NCBI GenBank assembly: GCA_003235605.1
Contig: QJVU01000024.1
Span: forward strand, 1 to 11,378
Direction of reading: 5' to 3'
Source of the DNA: Planctomycetota bacterium
Lineage (GTDB): Bacteria > Planctomycetota > UBA1135 > UBA2386
DNA length: 11,378 nt
In this document: piece after piece, positions 1 through 6,203 of the stretch
Layout: each line of letters starts with the position of its first letter
How positions within the stretch are numbered: the stretch's first letter is position 1
Notes under the pieces: generated by a model
What the model was told of the DNA's origin: nothing
What the model saw: the letters and a program-made list of their open reading frames with translations, nothing else
The model's database searches: none
Position numbers and translations under genes: made by a program

Positions 1-542
1 AGGCCGGCCTGCACCAACACCTCCTTGGGCAGTCCCTCGCTGGCGGCAAGCGCCTTGAGACCGTCCCCAACCGGGTGGAAACCGAGGCCGAAGGGCTCCA
101 CGCCCGCCGCCAGACCGCGCTTCTCGAGGTAGGCCCTGGCCCGTTCGCCAGGCGGGCCCTGCAGGGCCGCCACCAGCCAGCCTCGCACTCTTTCCAGGAC
201 TCGGTGCACGTCCGCGGAGCGCCCCTTGGTGGCCTTCCCGCGCACGAACAGACCGTCGGTGCTGAGCCCTGCCCGTTCCGCCAGGGTCTCCAGTGCCGTC
301 CGGAAGTCGAGGCCCTCCCGCTCCATCACGAAGGTGAATACATCGCCGGCCTTCCCGCATCCGTAGCACTTGAAGTGCTGGGTGTCCGGATAGACCGTGA
401 ACGATGGCGTCTTCTCCCGGTGAAAGGGACAGAGCCCCACACGGGAGCGGCCTCGCGCTTTCAGGGGAACGAAGGCCTCGACCAACGCCACCAGATCCAG
501 GCTGTCCTTGATGCGAAGCTTGACTTCTTCGAAGCGGTCCAT
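1..542 (-). CDS. dnaG: DNA primase DnaG, N-terminal part (truncated by window edge)
   Basis: DnaG makes the RNA primers for chromosome replication and works with the replicative helicase in the cytoplasm. The visible 180 residues begin with the usual primase N-terminus (MDRFEEVKLRIKDSLDL). They contain the CHC2-type zinc-binding domain with ligands C38, H41, C59 and C62 (CPFH ... CYGC). After it comes the family stretch GDVFTFVMEREGLDF and the beginning of the region leading into the RNA polymerase core. The catalytic TOPRIM and helicase-binding parts lie beyond the left edge. The ATG at 542 is chosen because it gives the standard N-terminus; no good Shine-Dalgarno precedes it. The gene starts 31 nt after the rsmA stop, so the two are probably cotranscribed. 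The identification is secure; the gene is incomplete only because the window ends. Confidence 0.96.
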   Translation of the reverse strand, partial: MDRFEEVKLRIKDSLDLVALVEAFVPLKARGRSRVGLCPFHREKTPSFTVYPDTQHFKCYGCGKAGDVFTFVMEREGLDFRTALETLAERAGLSTDGLFVRGKATKGRSADVHRVLERVRGWLVAALQGPPGERARAYLEKRGLAAGVEPFGLGFHPVGDGLKALAASEGLPKEVLVQAG

Positions 543-573
543 GATCTGAAGCCGGCGCCAGGGGAGACCAGAG

Positions 574-1461
574 CTATGTCTCCAGCGATTCCGGATCAAG
601 GGATTTCCAGAGCCTCCAAAGATGCAGGAGCTCAGGGGGGGGAACCGCGTCCGGCCGCTGCTCCAAGAGTCCTCCAGCTGCGGCTGCGAGGCCCCGATGC
701 TGCAGGATGCGGGCATTGCGCAGCTTCTTGCGCCGGGCGCTGAAGACCTGGCGCAGGAACTGCGCCAGCTCCAGACGCTCTCTGGCAGGCAAGCTGAGGA
801 TGCTCGTTTTTTCTGGAAGCTCCGAGAGGCGAACCATGGCGGAATCCACCCGGGGTCGGGGCCAGAAGGCATCCGCCGTCACCCGTCGCAGCAGCCGCAC
901 CTCGTATCCCGACTGCGCCAGTGCGGAGAGGCTGCCGTACTGCTTGGTGCCGGGTGCCGCCCCCAGCCGCTGGGCAAACTCCAACTGCACGAGGAGCGCC
1001 ATTGCCGACGGCGGCGAGGGCATGGTCACCACTGCTGCCAGGAGGGGGCCGGAGATGACGTACGGCAGGTTGGCCGCAACCAACAGCCGGCCGGGGCAGC
1101 GTCCTCGCAGCTCTTCCAGGGCTGCGGTCACCGCCGGGCTGAGGCGGGATCCGCTCAGCACATCGCCGTGCAGCAGGCGCACGTTCCGGTTGCCGGCGAC
1201 TTCTCGGCCCAGGAGTTCGAAGAGGCGCCCATCCACCTCCACCGCCAGCACCTGGCAACGTTCCGCCAGCTCCCGGGTCAGAAACCCCAGGCCCGCCCCC
1301 ACCTCCAAGACCAGGTCTGGGGGCTCCGGGGCCAGGGCGTCCACCAACACCCGATGCAGTCCTGCTTGGAGCAGGAAGTTCTGTCCCCGGCGACGGCTTG
1401 GCCGAAAGCCCACCGCAGCCAACAGCTCGCGGTAGCGGGCCAGGGGGGCACGGGGGGTCAC
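574..1461 (-). CDS. rsmA: 16S rRNA (adenine(1518)-N6/adenine(1519)-N6)-dimethyltransferase RsmA
   Basis: RsmA (KsgA) uses S-adenosylmethionine to dimethylate two adjacent adenines in the 3'-terminal hairpin of 16S rRNA, a late step in small-subunit assembly. The 295-residue protein is slightly longer than the usual ~270. It shows QNFL (27-30) near the N-terminus, the SAM-binding motif EVGAGLGF (53-60), the acidic VEVD (75-78), the target-base motif NLPY (131-134), FWPRPRVDSA (199-208) and the C-terminal VFSARRKKLRN (239-249). The GTG at 1461 is preferred: GAGGAG lies 8 nt upstream, and the start overlaps the stop of the upstream FGE-like gene as GTGA. The same frame stays open well upstream, but that part is antisense-frame noise over the FGE-like gene. 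The 4-nt overlap implies translational coupling. Confidence 0.95.
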   Translation of the reverse strand: MTPRAPLARYRELLAAVGFRPSRRRGQNFLLQAGLHRVLVDALAPEPPDLVLEVGAGLGFLTRELAERCQVLAVEVDGRLFELLGREVAGNRNVRLLHGDVLSGSRLSPAVTAALEELRGRCPGRLLVAANLPYVISGPLLAAVVTMPSPPSAMALLVQLEFAQRLGAAPGTKQYGSLSALAQSGYEVRLLRRVTADAFWPRPRVDSAMVRLSELPEKTSILSLPARERLELAQFLRQVFSARRKKLRNARILQHRGLAAAAGGLLEQRPDAVPPPELLHLWRLWKSLDPESLET

Positions 1462-2576
1462 TGTGCCAGCTCCTCGTGGAGCACCGGGAGCAGCGGTCCC
1501 GCATTCGTCACCTGGCGGCGCGCCCGGGGCCAGGCATCCCGCAGCACCTGCCGGTGACCAGCCCGCGACAGGAACCAGCGCAGGAGCCGGGCCTGGCCGC
1601 GGTCTGGCGCCTCGCGCTCCTCGAGCAGGGCCACGAGCAGCGCCTCGGGATCCGTCGCCAGGCGCAGCCCCGTAAAGGCATCGTATTCCTCGGGGTACAT
1701 CGGCACCGGGTTTGGCATCGGGTCTGGCTGCGGCAACGGCCGGCGGTCGCGGTCCCGCCACCAAGCCACCGTGGGAAAGGGCTCCCGTTCCTTCACCGGA
1801 TCCGGCACCGGAATCTGGCTGCGGTAGTGCCCGCCGACCACCAGCCGCTGCATCATCCTGGGTGCCGCCTGCACCATCCAAACGGTGGGTGCGGGCAACC
1901 ATGCCGGCTGCCAGGCAGCCAGTCCGAAGCAGTGTCGTACCTCGGTCTCCCCGGGCATGTAGAGGGGGATCGGCGGCCTCGGGCTGCGCGTCACGGGATC
2001 CTCGTCGCGGAACTGCAGGGGCGGTAGGGGCACGGTCTCGGTCCACTCCTGCACGTTGCCGACGAGGTCGCAGGCGCCGAGTCCGTTGTCGCTGGCGGGA
2101 AACGTGCCCACTGGCGTCGTGCGGTCGAGGCCCAGGTCGCGGCTGTTGCACCAGGTTCCCCCGTGCCAGTTGTCGCCCCAGGGATACGGGTAGCGGCCGC
2201 CCGCGGTACGGGCATGCTCCCACTCATCCAGGCGCTGCAGCCGGCAGAAGCGCCACGCCGCGAAGCGCCGGGCCAGGGTCATCGGGACCCCGGTGACGGG
2301 GTGCCGCAGCCGCACCCGGGCGACTTCGCTGTCAGCCTGCTGATCCGCTGGTCCAAGGCCCTGGGCCACGAGCCAGCTGCGCCAGTCGCCGCGGGTGGTT
2401 TCGAACCGGTCCAGGAAGAACGCTCCACCGTCGTCTGGGCGACGGTGGAACAGCACCAGGTCCCGCAGGATGCCGTAGCGATCAGGGCGCGATGGGATCC
2501 CGTCCGGATCCCCGGAGGACCGCGGGCCGCAGACGACCAGCAGCAGAGCCAGCGGCAGCAGCGCCGGCAGCGGGAT
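1458..2576 (-). CDS. FGE-like (formylglycine-generating enzyme-like) exported protein, start uncertain
   Basis: This protein carries a recognisable but degenerate FGE/SUMF1-type domain. In the 372-residue form, FFLDRFETTRGDW (53-65) matches the family's opening. The core signatures follow: YPYPWGDN (129-136), TPVGTFPASDNGLGACDLVGNVQEW (153-178, interrupted here only by description) and VVGGHYRSQ (246-254). The cysteine pair that active FGE carries near its C-terminal RGGSW region is absent, so it is probably a non-catalytic binding version. A hydrophobic leader (residues 3-15) ending at C16 suggests export or lipidation, though VVC is a poor lipobox. A proline-rich stretch lies near PQPDPMPNPVP. 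No ATG, GTG or TTG opens the leader. AGGA sits 9 nt before an ATC at 2576, and a CTG follows at 2570. The first ordinary start, GTG at 2456, would remove the leader. It begins 11 nt after the OmpA-like gene and overlaps rsmA by 4 nt. Confidence 0.8.
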   Translation of the reverse strand: MPLPALLPLALLLVVCGPRSSGDPDGIPSRPDRYGILRDLVLFHRRPDDGGAFFLDRFETTRGDWRSWLVAQGLGPADQQADSEVARVRLRHPVTGVPMTLARRFAAWRFCRLQRLDEWEHARTAGGRYPYPWGDNWHGGTWCNSRDLGLDRTTPVGTFPASDNGLGACDLVGNVQEWTETVPLPPLQFRDEDPVTRSPRPPIPLYMPGETEVRHCFGLAAWQPAWLPAPTVWMVQAAPRMMQRLVVGGHYRSQIPVPDPVKEREPFPTVAWWRDRDRRPLPQPDPMPNPVPMYPEEYDAFTGLRLATDPEALLVALLEEREAPDRGQARLLRWFLSRAGHRQVLRDAWPRARRQVTNAGPLLPVLHEELAQ

Positions 2577-2587
2577 CCGAGGAGTTC

Positions 2588-3250
2588 CTACTTGCGCAGC
2601 AGGATCTCCACCCGGCGATTCTGTGCCTTGGCCTCGGTGCCATCGCCCTGGACGGCTGGGCGGTGCTGGCCGTACCCCGCCACGCTCACCTGCCGTCCGT
2701 CGAGGCCGCACTCGATGAGAAACTCCGCCACCGCGACGGCGCGGGCCGCGGACAGGTTCAGGTTCGTGCGCCACTTGCTGTGGTTGATGGGATCGCTGTC
2801 GGTGTGGCCGTCCACCCGGATCGCGTTGGTGCGCAGGTGCGGAACGAGCTTCTTCAGGACCTCGCGGCCCTGGCTGGTCAGGTCGGCCTTGCCGGAGGCA
2901 AACAGCACCTCCCCCTTTACCTGCACGGCCGTGCCCTCGGAGGTGTTGATCACGGTGACGCCCTCCAGGGGACCGCTGCCGCCCGATCCGAACTCCTTCA
3001 GCAGCCTTGCCAACTCCGCCTTCTTTTCCTTGATCCACTCGGCATCGTGCACGCGGCCCGCGAGGTCCGCGTTCTGTTGGCTCATGCGACGAAGCTCTTC
3101 GTTCTGTTCGTCGCAGACCCGTTCCAGGTCCCCGATCTGTTTCCGCAGTGCATCGTTGGCCGAGAGCACCTCGCGGTGCGCCCCAGGCGACACACACGAC
3201 GACGCTGTGACAACAACAGCCAGGACACAACACTTGGCCAGACGCGACAT
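2588..3250 (-). CDS. OmpA/Pal-like peptidoglycan-binding lipoprotein
   Basis: This is probably an outer-membrane lipoprotein that tethers the envelope to peptidoglycan. The 220-residue protein begins MSRLAKCCVLAVVVTASSC, a lipoprotein signal with ASSC as lipobox and C19 as the lipidation site. Residues ~26-85 are rich in charged residues and leucines (VLSANDALRKQIGDLERV and onward) and likely form a coiled coil. An OmpA-like domain fills ~95-220: VLFASGKADLTSQG (115-128), the binding-loop motif GHTDSDP (148-154), LNLSAARAVAVAEFL (164-178), GYGQHRP (192-198) and NRRVEI (211-216). The ATG at 3250 is chosen because AGGAGG lies 4 nt upstream; an in-frame start at 3310 would only add residues before the signal peptide. 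It sits just upstream of the FGE-like exported protein and is probably cotranscribed with it. It could equally be called Pal-like or MotB-C-like; no TolB or MotA is in view. Confidence 0.92.
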   Translation of the reverse strand: MSRLAKCCVLAVVVTASSCVSPGAHREVLSANDALRKQIGDLERVCDEQNEELRRMSQQNADLAGRVHDAEWIKEKKAELARLLKEFGSGGSGPLEGVTVINTSEGTAVQVKGEVLFASGKADLTSQGREVLKKLVPHLRTNAIRVDGHTDSDPINHSKWRTNLNLSAARAVAVAEFLIECGLDGRQVSVAGYGQHRPAVQGDGTEAKAQNRRVEILLRK

Positions 3251-3254
3251 GACC

Positions 3255-3260
3255 CCTCCT
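3255..3260 (-). promoter_or_regulatory. Shine-Dalgarno of the OmpA-like lipoprotein gene
   Basis: A perfect AGGAGG lies 4 nt before the ATG at 3250. It decides that start over the in-frame ATG at 3310, which would place 20 extra residues in front of the signal peptide. Confidence 0.8.
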
Positions 3261-3375
3261 ACATGGTTCCTAGGTGCTTGGCGAAGCTGGCTACCTTGGA
3301 CGTAGGCCAACGCAGCCCTTCTGTGGAGCCAAGAAGGTACCCGCTGAACGGAGGGGGAACAAAGGTTAAAGCAGA

Positions 3376-3426
3376 CACCGCCGGTGGCACAGCGCCACGC
3401 TCACCAGGTTGCTGCCGACGGCGGTG
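3376..3426 (-). repeat. Inverted repeat with nested hairpin between the HTH and OmpA-like genes
   Basis: Arms of 8 bp (caccgccg at 3376-3383, cggcggtg at 3419-3426) are perfectly complementary. A nested hairpin, gtggc (3384-3388) with gccac (3394-3398) and a 5-nt loop, abuts one arm. On the transcribed minus strand the structure begins 15 nt after the stop of the HTH gene. It is followed by a moderately T-rich tract (CTGCTTTAACCTTTG), so it could be an imperfect intrinsic terminator or a structured leader of the OmpA-like gene. The uninterrupted U-run of a strong terminator is lacking. Confidence 0.4.
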
Positions 3427-3441
3427 GGAGAGAGTCGGTCG

Positions 3442-3951
3442 CTACCGGCTGCCCTGATCCGGCTCCTCCCAGAGCTTCGAGAGGACGCTGTCGCCAGGGG
3501 CCGCCTCGGCGGCGACGTCCCAGCTCAACAGCGCACCCCACAACATCCCGATGCAGGTGAGGATGATCGCCGCCATGATCAGCGGGTGCTCTCCCTCGCG
3601 GGTGGTGACGAGCTGCTCGCGGCGGCTGCGGGTCTGGGGCACGCGCGCCGGGGCCGCTGGCTCGTCCGCCTCTTCCAGGTCGTCCTCCACCAGCAAGGTG
3701 TCCTCCTCGGACAGCTCCTCGGTGACCATGCCGGTGTCGTCCTCCAGCGCATCGGCCAGCACCAGCTCCTCTTCGCCTGCCTCCCGGCTGATCAAAGCGT
3801 CCACGTCTTCCCTGCGGAACTTCATGGACTGGCCATCGCGGAAGGCGCGGATCTCGCCTTCGGACACGAGCCGCTTGAGCTCCTCGCTCTTCAGCTTCAG
3901 GTCGCGCAGGGCCTTTTCAAAGGAGACAAAATCGTCGTTCTGCTCGGTCAC
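3442..3951 (-). CDS. Membrane-tethered protein with excisionase/MerR-type helix-turn-helix
   Basis: The 169-residue protein has three parts. Residues 7-55 (FVSFEKALRDLKLKSEELKR through MKFRREDVDALI) form a winged-helix DNA-binding domain of the excisionase/MerR type. Residues 56-97 are strongly acidic (EEELVLADALEDD, EELSEEDTLLVEDDLEEADE), and a basic patch (TRSRREQ, 107-113) follows. Residues ~124-144 (LIMAAIILTCIGMLWGALLSW) form one transmembrane helix with a ~25-residue tail. A basic flank before the helix favours a cytoplasmic N-terminus, so the HTH would be held at the membrane. The start is GTG at 3951 with GGAGG 9 nt upstream. I recall similar HTH segments in planctomycete proteins, function unknown. 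It may bind DNA or may have been repurposed for protein binding. The neighbours suggest an envelope-related role; that is inference. Confidence 0.85.
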   Translation of the reverse strand: MTEQNDDFVSFEKALRDLKLKSEELKRLVSEGEIRAFRDGQSMKFRREDVDALISREAGEEELVLADALEDDTGMVTEELSEEDTLLVEDDLEEADEPAAPARVPQTRSRREQLVTTREGEHPLIMAAIILTCIGMLWGALLSWDVAAEAAPGDSVLSKLWEEPDQGSR

Positions 3952-3960
3952 GGGTGAGGG

Positions 3961-3973
3961 CCTCCGATATCGG
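3961..3973 (-). promoter_or_regulatory. Ribosome binding site overlapped by a palindrome, upstream of the HTH gene
   Basis: GGAGG (3965-3961) is the likely Shine-Dalgarno for the GTG at 3951. The perfect 10-bp palindrome ccgatatcgg (3964-3973) overlaps its first two bases. A protein bound to the palindrome, possibly the HTH product itself, could affect expression. No second copy was noticed nearby, so an operator role is speculative. Confidence 0.35.
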
Positions 3974-4018
3974 GGGGGTTGTGGGCCTAGACGGCTACGC
4001 CCATAGAGGGGAGAAGAG

Positions 4019-4048
4019 AGTTTCTCGCAAGAGGTTACAACAAGTCAA
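4019..4048 (-). promoter_or_regulatory. Possible weak sigma-70-like promoter for the HTH gene
   Basis: On the minus strand TTGACT (4048-4043) matches five of six bases of the -35 consensus. With an 18-nt spacer, GAAACT (4024-4019) matches only three of six at -10. It sits in the 117-nt gap before the HTH gene, a sensible place for a promoter, and the gap is less GC-rich than its surroundings. The -10 element is poor, so this is tentative. Confidence 0.2.
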
Positions 4049-4068
4049 GTCCTGGGGGGGCACCGGCG

Positions 4069-4611
4069 TCATTTCCCCTGTTTCCGGCCCCGGCCGACGC
4101 CCTTCCCGGGTGCCGAGGCGCCGGCGGCATTGGGCGAAGGCGGCACGGACACGGCGCTGCCCTCGACGGCCTTCTCGCGGTCACGGAACATGTCGTTCAG
4201 ATCCTTGAAGGTGTACTCCGACTCGTCGCGGTAGCCCAGAACCTCCAAGTCCCGGTCGATGCGGCGGGCCCCGACCCACACCAACCGGCGCATGCTCTGG
4301 GTACCGCCCCGGGCCTCATAGACGCTGAGTTGCCTCTTGACGGTGTCGATCAGGTAGAGCACCGAGGTGCCGACGCCATAGCTGCCGGTCACGGCAATGA
4401 ACCCGTTGGCGCTGGACCCGGTGCCGCCGCCCTCGCCGAACACGAGCGGCGTGGTCTCCGGCGGCTTGTTCTCCACCTTGGGAACCGGCACCGTGGGCCC
4501 CCGGCCCTGGGCACCCGCGGTCTGGGCCGCAGCCGGATCCAACTGGCCGAGGCGATAGGCGCCACCTGCAGCCAGCACGAGGACGAGACAGTAGAGCAGG
4601 GGCTTGTTCAT
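4069..4611 (-). CDS. Exported or membrane-anchored protein of unknown function
   Basis: I do not know a function for this 180-residue protein, although its central block resembles small proteins I recall from planctomycete genomes. MNKPLLYCLVLVLAAGGAYR (1-20) is a signal peptide or signal anchor. Residues 30-56 form a low-complexity Gly/Pro-rich linker. The conserved-looking core is ~65-145: a glycine-rich segment (GEGGGTGSSANG, 59-70), FIAVTGSYGVGTSVLYLIDT (71-90), LSVYEARGG (95-103), RRLVWVGARRIDRDLEVLGY (108-127) and SEYTFKDLNDMF (131-142). The core mixes strands that could form a small beta-rich domain. The tail is Gly/Lys/Arg-rich (GKGVGRGRKQGK). The ATG at 4611 is chosen because AGGAGG lies 5 nt upstream and it starts exactly at the signal; the frame stays open further upstream without a better start. 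It lies 107 nt after the histidine kinase. Confidence 0.85.
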   Translation of the reverse strand: MNKPLLYCLVLVLAAGGAYRLGQLDPAAAQTAGAQGRGPTVPVPKVENKPPETTPLVFGEGGGTGSSANGFIAVTGSYGVGTSVLYLIDTVKRQLSVYEARGGTQSMRRLVWVGARRIDRDLEVLGYRDESEYTFKDLNDMFRDREKAVEGSAVSVPPSPNAAGASAPGKGVGRGRKQGK

Positions 4612-4616
4612 GACGG

Positions 4617-4622
4617 CCTCCT
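4617..4622 (-). promoter_or_regulatory. Shine-Dalgarno of the small exported protein gene
   Basis: AGGAGG lies 5 nt before the ATG at 4611. It sets that start in preference to in-frame codons further upstream, up to 4722. Confidence 0.75.
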
Positions 4623-4718
4623 GGGGCCGGGCCCGGGCCTCTTGGAGAGCCCAGGGTCCTGGGGTTCGGACAAGCTTGAGGGGTTTGGGGCGCGGGATGA
4701 TAGCAGCGGAGGTCGGGG

Positions 4719-6203
4719 TCACGAAACCCCGGGGCGCCAGGATCCTGTGCCCGGGGTCGCCGCCGGCAGCACGATGGTGACCTCGAACCCGTGCCCGGGG
4801 CGTGACGCCAACGTCATTTCACCGCCGTGGTTGCGGATGATGGAGTAGCAGATGGAGAGGCCCAGCCCGCTGGCATCGTGGGCTCCCTTGCCGGAGAAGA
4901 ACGGATCCATGGCCCTGTCGAGAGTGGCTTGGTCGGCCCCGGGGCCGTTGTCCCGCACCCGCACACGCACCCGATCCGTGCCGATCCGCTCGGCCACGAC
5001 ATCGATGCGTCCCCCCTCCAGGCCGGAAAGCATGTCCAGGGAGTTCAGGAACAGGTTGAGGAGCACCTGTTGGATCTCCTGTGGCTCACCGTAGAGCAGC
5101 GGCAGGTCCGGGGGGAGTTCCTTGTGCAGCGCCACCTGCTGGCGCTTGAGGCGGTGCTCCACCAGGGCGAGGGTCCGCTCCAGGGCCTCTCCCAGCCGGA
5201 ACGCCACGGGCTCGATGGGGCGAGGGCTGAAGTCGAGCATCTTGCGGGCGGTGCGGCCCACTCGTTCCAGACCCTCCTGGATCAGGCGCAGGTAGTTCTG
5301 CTCCCGAGCGCTCAGATCCTTGCGCTTGCTGAGGTGCTGGACCGCATTCAGCATGCCACCGATCGGGTTGTTGATCTCATGGGCGATGCCGGCTGCAAGG
5401 GTGCCCAGGGCGGCCAGGCGCGACGACACCACCAGGGCGCGCTCCTTGCTCTTCGCCTCCTGCGTGGCCCGCTCCACCTCGTGCGCCAGCTCCTCGGTAT
5501 GGCCTTCCACCTTGGCCGCCATGGCGTTGAACGCTTGGGCCAGCACGTTGACCTCTGGCGAAGTGCCAAGGCGCGGCACCCGGGCGCTGTAGTCCGCCGC
5601 TGCCAGCCGGCGCGCCGCGTCCCCCAACGTCTTCATGTGACGGCCAATGGTGCGGGTCACAATCCAGTTGGCCAACAGCGCGAACACCACGATGCTCACC
5701 AGGATCGGCAGGATGAACACCGACAGCGGGAGCACGGGTTCGGCCGGATAGAGCGGTCTGGCCCAAGCTCCGGCGACCACGTCTCCATTCACAACGATCG
5801 GCACACAGAAACCGGAGCCGACCTCGAGGAGCTTTCGCTGGCGTACCGCCTCGCGAATCCCGGCTTGCACCTCCCCCAGGTTGAAGTCCGCTTCGCTGCG
5901 CATGCATGCGCCCAGGGGGTTCAGGGAGACACGTCCGATGACCAACGGTTCGTCGTGGATGATGTGCATGTCGGCGAACCGGGACGCGAACACGTCCACC
6001 GAGAGGAGGTAGCGAACTCTCTCGACATCCAGAGCCTTCTGGCTGGCGCCTCGAAACGCAGCCTCGTACTGCTGCTGGAGCACGCCCTGGTATGCGAGCC
6101 GCTCCTGTTGTCGACGCAGGATATGCGTCGTGACCTGCACGATTCCCAGGACGCCGAGGTTGACCAGGACGATCACCAACAGCAGCCGGGCGCGGAAGGA
6201 CAT
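4719..6203 (-). CDS. Membrane sensor histidine kinase with HAMP domain
   Basis: This is a transmembrane two-component sensor that should autophosphorylate on histidine and pass phosphate to a response regulator; none is encoded in the window. The 494 residues show TM1 (~7-28), a ~130-residue periplasmic sensor region (~30-158) of unrecognised type, TM2 (~159-182), a HAMP linker (~180-235) and a coiled coil (~235-260). The H-box is LAAGIAHEINNPIGG (269-283), with H275 the phospho-acceptor. The ATPase part has the N-box NLFLNSLD (383-390), the G1 box DNGPG (418-422), FFSGK (435-439) and the G2 box GLGLS (446-450). All catalytic motifs are intact. The ATG at 6203 overlaps the stop of the GspF-like gene (TGATG) and has no Shine-Dalgarno of its own, so translation is probably coupled. 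HEINNP with SGLGL resembles NtrB-type kinases, which often pair with sigma-54 activators; that pairing is inference. Confidence 0.94.
   Translation of the reverse strand: MSFRARLLLVIVLVNLGVLGIVQVTTHILRRQQERLAYQGVLQQQYEAAFRGASQKALDVERVRYLLSVDVFASRFADMHIIHDEPLVIGRVSLNPLGACMRSEADFNLGEVQAGIREAVRQRKLLEVGSGFCVPIVVNGDVVAGAWARPLYPAEPVLPLSVFILPILVSIVVFALLANWIVTRTIGRHMKTLGDAARRLAAADYSARVPRLGTSPEVNVLAQAFNAMAAKVEGHTEELAHEVERATQEAKSKERALVVSSRLAALGTLAAGIAHEINNPIGGMLNAVQHLSKRKDLSAREQNYLRLIQEGLERVGRTARKMLDFSPRPIEPVAFRLGEALERTLALVEHRLKRQQVALHKELPPDLPLLYGEPQEIQQVLLNLFLNSLDMLSGLEGGRIDVVAERIGTDRVRVRVRDNGPGADQATLDRAMDPFFSGKGAHDASGLGLSICYSIIRNHGGEMTLASRPGHGFEVTIVLPAATPGTGSWRPGVS

Noticed and set aside
2585..2600. 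A -1 ribosomal frameshift fusing the OmpA-like protein to the FGE-like protein at CGC AAG TAG
   Set aside because: The frames are offset in the right sense, but there is no X XXY YYZ slippery heptamer, the OmpA domain ends normally, and a hydrophobic leader directly after the stop makes sense only as a new N-terminus.
2577..3233. Extending the FGE-like gene upstream to an ATG at 3233, overlapping the OmpA-like gene
   Set aside because: The added residues are the OmpA-like gene read in another frame: arginine- and glycine-rich, with no domain and no leader, while the OmpA-like frame is clearly real.
3317..3337. Inverted repeat ccttct / agaagg with a 9-nt loop upstream of the OmpA-like gene
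   Set aside because: The stem is only 6 bp and no T-run follows on the transcribed strand, so neither a terminator nor a defined regulatory site can be supported.
4650..4663. Near-palindrome cccagg-gt-cctggg between the histidine kinase and the small exported protein
   Set aside because: The 2-nt centre gives no stable hairpin without opening the stem, there is no T-tract, and such GC palindromes are expected by chance here.
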